Shown in pieces: positions 6,784 to 9,099 of a stretch of DNA of 9,099 nt (positions within the stretch are counted from its first letter, which is position 1; each line of letters starts with the position of its first letter). The stretch is from contig PMBY01000331.1 of NCBI GenBank assembly GCA_003153875.1, positions 72,438-81,536 of the forward strand, read 5' to 3'. Source of the DNA: Myxococcales bacterium (GTDB taxonomy: Bacteria; Myxococcota; Polyangia; Fen-1088). The translations under genes and the position numbers were made by a program. Below the pieces are notes generated by a model. The model did not search any database and was not told the origin of the DNA. It saw only the letters and a program-made list of their open reading frames with translations.

Positions 6784-7377
6784 CTACTTGGACTTGGGCT
6801 TCTTGGCCCTGCGGCGAGATGAATCTGGCAGCGTGGTGGTGGACATCTTGTCAACCGCCGTGCTGACCGCCTGCTTGAGTGCACTGGCCAGGGCGGTTTT
6901 CGTCAGGGTCTCCACGTCGCTTTCCCTGCGACGCTCGGAAAACTCACCCACGAGCGAAGCCTCGCCGTCGCCAGTGAAGTTAAGTTTGCCGCCGGGGTAG
7001 GTCGTGCCGTAGATACTCAGCTTGACCTGAATGGCCATTTGCTGATCGCGTCGGCCGGGCGCCGGCGGCTTCATCTCCTGCTTGAAGGTCGCGATGCGCA
7101 GGTTGACCTGAAAGCCCTTCAGCCCTCGCTTCTTCATCTCCGCGGTGGCCGCGGCCTCGCCCTCGGCGCCGCCCAGGTCCTGGGTGAATTCGGATCGGGA
7201 CGAAATCTCCTTGGCAAGGAGATACTTCGCCAACGTAATAATCGTTTTATCCTCAGATGTTATGTTGCTTATAGTGAAGTAATACTTTGGCTTTGCCGCG
7301 TCGCCACGGGCGCGACCTGAGAAGCTAAGTGCCACGGTCAGCATTCCAGCCAAAGCAGCGACTCTTGAGATCTGCAT
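6784..7377 (-). CDS. Exported protein of unknown function
   Basis: 197 aa. The frame is open upstream to 7494, but the ATG at 7377-7375 is chosen because GGAGGG lies about eight bases before it (the best ribosome site in the window) and a signal peptide follows directly: MQISRVAALAGMLTVALSFSGRARG, probable cleavage near residue 25. The mature part alternates strands and helices: YYFTISNIT, a helix KTIITLAKYLLAKEI, GFQVNLRIATFKQEM, MAIQVKLSIYGT, a glycine-rich turn, and a long helix TALASALKQAVSTAVDKM before a basic tail RRRAKKPKSK. No cysteines or recognisable catalytic motif. The overall pattern is reminiscent of small secreted alpha/beta domains such as DUF4410- or CsgG-like proteins, but I cannot assign it. 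Bases 7231-7290 within it are markedly AT-rich. A 63-nt gap separates it from the glutaredoxin lipoprotein gene. Confidence 0.8.
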   Translation of the reverse strand: MQISRVAALAGMLTVALSFSGRARGDAAKPKYYFTISNITSEDKTIITLAKYLLAKEISSRSEFTQDLGGAEGEAAATAEMKKRGLKGFQVNLRIATFKQEMKPPAPGRRDQQMAIQVKLSIYGTTYPGGKLNFTGDGEASLVGEFSERRRESDVETLTKTALASALKQAVSTAVDKMSTTTLPDSSRRRAKKPKSK

Positions 7378-7522
7378 GGTCACGCCCTCCAATTGAGTAG
7401 TTGATGATTGCGGCCGCAACGGGCTGCCCACCATTCCACCACAGACCGGCCCGACGGGGTAGTCGCCAAATCCCAAGACGACCCAAGTGGACAAGGGACG
7501 CGTTTTTGCTTAGCGTGATGCC
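7378..7522. promoter_or_regulatory. Divergent intergenic region with 12-bp palindrome TTGCGGCCGCAA
   Basis: This is the longest gene-free stretch (145 nt), between the divergent exported-protein gene and the FHA gene, so it should hold promoters for both. It includes the ribosome site GGAGGG of the minus-strand gene (about 7386-7391). A perfect 12-bp palindrome, TTGCGGCCGCAA, is at 7408-7419, 31 nt upstream of the minus-strand ATG, and could be an operator, although CG-rich palindromes arise easily at this GC content. No convincing -35/-10 pair was found in either direction. Confidence 0.35.
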
Positions 7523-9099
7523 ATGCTCATCCTGACGCTGGCCGAGAAAGGTGGAGAGTCCAAGGATCTCACTTTCGACAAGACTGAGATTCGAGTAGGA
7601 CGGGTCCGGGACAACGACATCGTCCTTCCCAAGGGCAACGTGTCCAAGCACCACTGTCGCCTGGTGCTCCAGAATGGCCAGCTCCTGGTGGAAGATTTGG
7701 GCAGCACCAACGGAACCTACGTGAACGGCCGCAAGATCGGCGAAGCCACGTCGATTTCCACGGCCGACAAGGTCTTCGTCGGCGATTTCGCCATTCGAGT
7801 CATTGGCGGTGTGCGCGCAGGCGAGCCACAGCTCGGTTTCACTCCGCCGCCCCACGCACCTTCGGCGCCCGAAGCGGGCTCGCTCAGCACGGCTCTTCCC
7901 CGCCGCGCCCCACCCCCGCCGCCGCCCCCGCGGCCCGGCTCCCTGTACGGAGGTGATGAGGATTCCGGGCCCAAGCCCTCCCGCGGGTCGCAAGCCCATG
8001 TGCCCGTGCCTCCGCCCCCGCCGCCCCCTAGGCGAGAAAGCAAGACCATGCCTGTGGTGGCTGCCGAGCCGCTTCCTGCGCCGCCGCTGCCGACGGAGAT
8101 CAGCCTGGACGACGACGACGCGCTATCCAGCCCGGCGCCGCGACTGAACCTCCCGCCGCTGAGACCGCCGGTTCCCGTCCCGACGCCGTCTCCGTCTCCC
8201 GATGAGCCGCTGACCACGCCCCGGGGCACGCCCCCGGCGCAACTGACCCGAGAACCTGAGCGAGCCGCGCCCCCGCCGCCTGCCGCCCCCTCCCTGCCTG
8301 CCCCGCCGGCTATCCCTTCCCCGGCTGCCCCTCCAGCAGCACCCGCACAGGCGGGCGGAGACTTCCCGCCCTGGCTGGTTCGCTTGCTGGACAGCGAGGA
8401 TGCCACCGCTGCGTTCTTCTCCGGAACGCAGTCGGTGGAGGTTGAGCGGAAAGGCCGTCGAGAGCCTGGTGTGGTCGCGTCCGCCGATCTGGCGTCGCTG
8501 CCGGACCATCTGCGCAGGCTGGCTGCCAAAGGCGTGCCGCGACCGGAACCCGATGCTTCGGTCATCGACACAACCCTCGCCGATGGCACACGCATCACGG
8601 CCCTGTTCCCGCCCCTGTGCGACCGCCTGCGCGCCTCAATCCGACGGCCGAACGTTGGCCACAAAACCCTGGACGAGCTGGTTACAGATGGGGGCCTCTC
8701 GCCCGAAATGCAGCAAGTTCTCGAAGCGTGCGTAGGCACCCGGCAGAACCTGCTCATCGCGGGTGACCGCGCGTCTTGCGACCTGCTGCTAGGCACTTTG
8801 GCCTGGTCGCTCGATCGAGTGGCACGCGTCGTGGTTCTGGCCGAAACCATCACCCCGCCTGCCAGCGCATCTGCCTGGTTGAAACTGCCGGTCGCTGCCC
8901 GCGTTCCTGACCTGGTCGCCGCCGCGGTGGCGCTCAGACCGGACTACGTCGTCGCCGACGCCGCTGCATCCATGCTCTTGGGCGATTTGCTGCGCGAGTG
9001 CGCCCGAGGGCAAAACGGCGCTCTCACCGCATTGATCGCCCGCTCGTCGAATGATGCCCTCTACCGACTGCGCGTGATGGGCGCGACCTACGGTTCATC
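7523..9099 (+). CDS. FHA domain - proline-rich linker - degenerate CpaF/TadA-like ATPase domain (runs off right edge)
   Basis: 525 codons are visible from the ATG at 7523, the first start after an in-frame TAG at 7511; the C terminus is outside the window. Residues 1-95 are a complete FHA domain with the phosphothreonine-binding set G26-R27, S41, H44 and GSTNGTYVNG (60-69). Residues about 105-280 are a proline-rich linker with an acidic patch (196-199). From about 281 the protein follows CpaF/TadA (type II/IV secretion ATPase) order: SVEVERKGR (304-312), TLADGTRITALFPPL (351-365), SIRRP, LSPEMQQVL (392-400), NLLIAG (409-414). The catalytic elements are gone: Walker A reads GDRASCDL (414-421) without GKT, Walker B reads RPDYVVADAAA (472-482) without Glu or Arg, and the His box reads TALIARSS. 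It is therefore likely a phosphopeptide-binding, non-hydrolysing relative of secretion ATPases. The frame is continuous, with no sign of frameshift. Confidence 0.88.
   Translation, partial: MLILTLAEKGGESKDLTFDKTEIRVGRVRDNDIVLPKGNVSKHHCRLVLQNGQLLVEDLGSTNGTYVNGRKIGEATSISTADKVFVGDFAIRVIGGVRAGEPQLGFTPPPHAPSAPEAGSLSTALPRRAPPPPPPPRPGSLYGGDEDSGPKPSRGSQAHVPVPPPPPPPRRESKTMPVVAAEPLPAPPLPTEISLDDDDALSSPAPRLNLPPLRPPVPVPTPSPSPDEPLTTPRGTPPAQLTREPERAAPPPPAAPSLPAPPAIPSPAAPPAAPAQAGGDFPPWLVRLLDSEDATAAFFSGTQSVEVERKGRREPGVVASADLASLPDHLRRLAAKGVPRPEPDASVIDTTLADGTRITALFPPLCDRLRASIRRPNVGHKTLDELVTDGGLSPEMQQVLEACVGTRQNLLIAGDRASCDLLLGTLAWSLDRVARVVVLAETITPPASASAWLKLPVAARVPDLVAAAVALRPDYVVADAAASMLLGDLLRECARGQNGALTALIARSSNDALYRLRVMGATYGS

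Noticed and set aside
7378..7494. N-terminal extension of the exported protein up to 7494.
   Set aside because: The extension would bury the signal peptide, while the ATG at 7377 has a strong GGAGGG site at the right distance.
7900..8340. CCG/CCC-rich tract resembling a tandem repeat.
   Set aside because: No fixed repeat unit; it is the coding signature of an irregular proline-rich linker.
7717..8853. A 378-codon minus-strand open frame opposite the FHA gene.
   Set aside because: Its translation is Gly/Ser/Arg low complexity produced by the complement of the proline-rich linker; the plus-strand frame has the FHA and CpaF-like motifs.

Overview
The window is GC-rich throughout, with strong G/C preference at third codon positions, frequent GTG starts and many Pro/Ala-rich secreted proteins. 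The gene repertoire (a PrkA-type kinase, an MlaC-family periplasmic protein, several lipoproteins, an FHA-domain protein with a long proline-rich linker) suggests a myxobacterium-like member of the Myxococcota. That assignment is an inference from style and gene content, because no rRNA or other taxonomic marker is present. No tRNA, rRNA, CRISPR array, insertion sequence or integrase was found. The longest stretch without a gene is only 145 nt (7378-7522).

Layout from left to right. On the minus strand, 1-713 is the N-terminal third of a PrkA-type serine protein kinase running off the left edge. Divergent from it, on the plus strand, are an MlaC/Ttg2D-family protein (811-1503) and a secreted proline-rich protein with a CsgG/TolB-N-like domain and a C-terminal membrane hairpin (1562-2629). 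These two meet a long minus-strand gene block. The convergent ends overlap on a shared CTAG (2626-2629), next to a perfect 26-bp palindrome (2640-2665) lying in the last codons of aroA.

The minus-strand block, in order of transcription, is: an exported protein of unknown function (7377-6784), a lipoprotein with a C-terminal glutaredoxin domain (6720-5971), tyrA (prephenate dehydrogenase, 5908-5033), a lipoprotein of unknown function (5036-3981) and aroA (EPSP synthase with class II motifs, 3984-2626). The last three are linked by GTGA and ATGA stop/start overlaps, so they are probably translationally coupled. TyrA and AroA act in aromatic amino acid synthesis; why a predicted lipoprotein is sandwiched between them is not explained by the pathway.

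Divergent from this block, on the plus strand, 7523-9099 (incomplete at the right edge) encodes an FHA domain, a long proline-rich linker and a domain collinear with CpaF/TadA secretion ATPases. In that domain the Walker A, Walker B and histidine-box positions are all replaced. This predicted phosphothreonine-reading pseudo-ATPase is the most unusual object in the window. The upstream gene order and the rest of this protein would be needed to place it in a secretion system.
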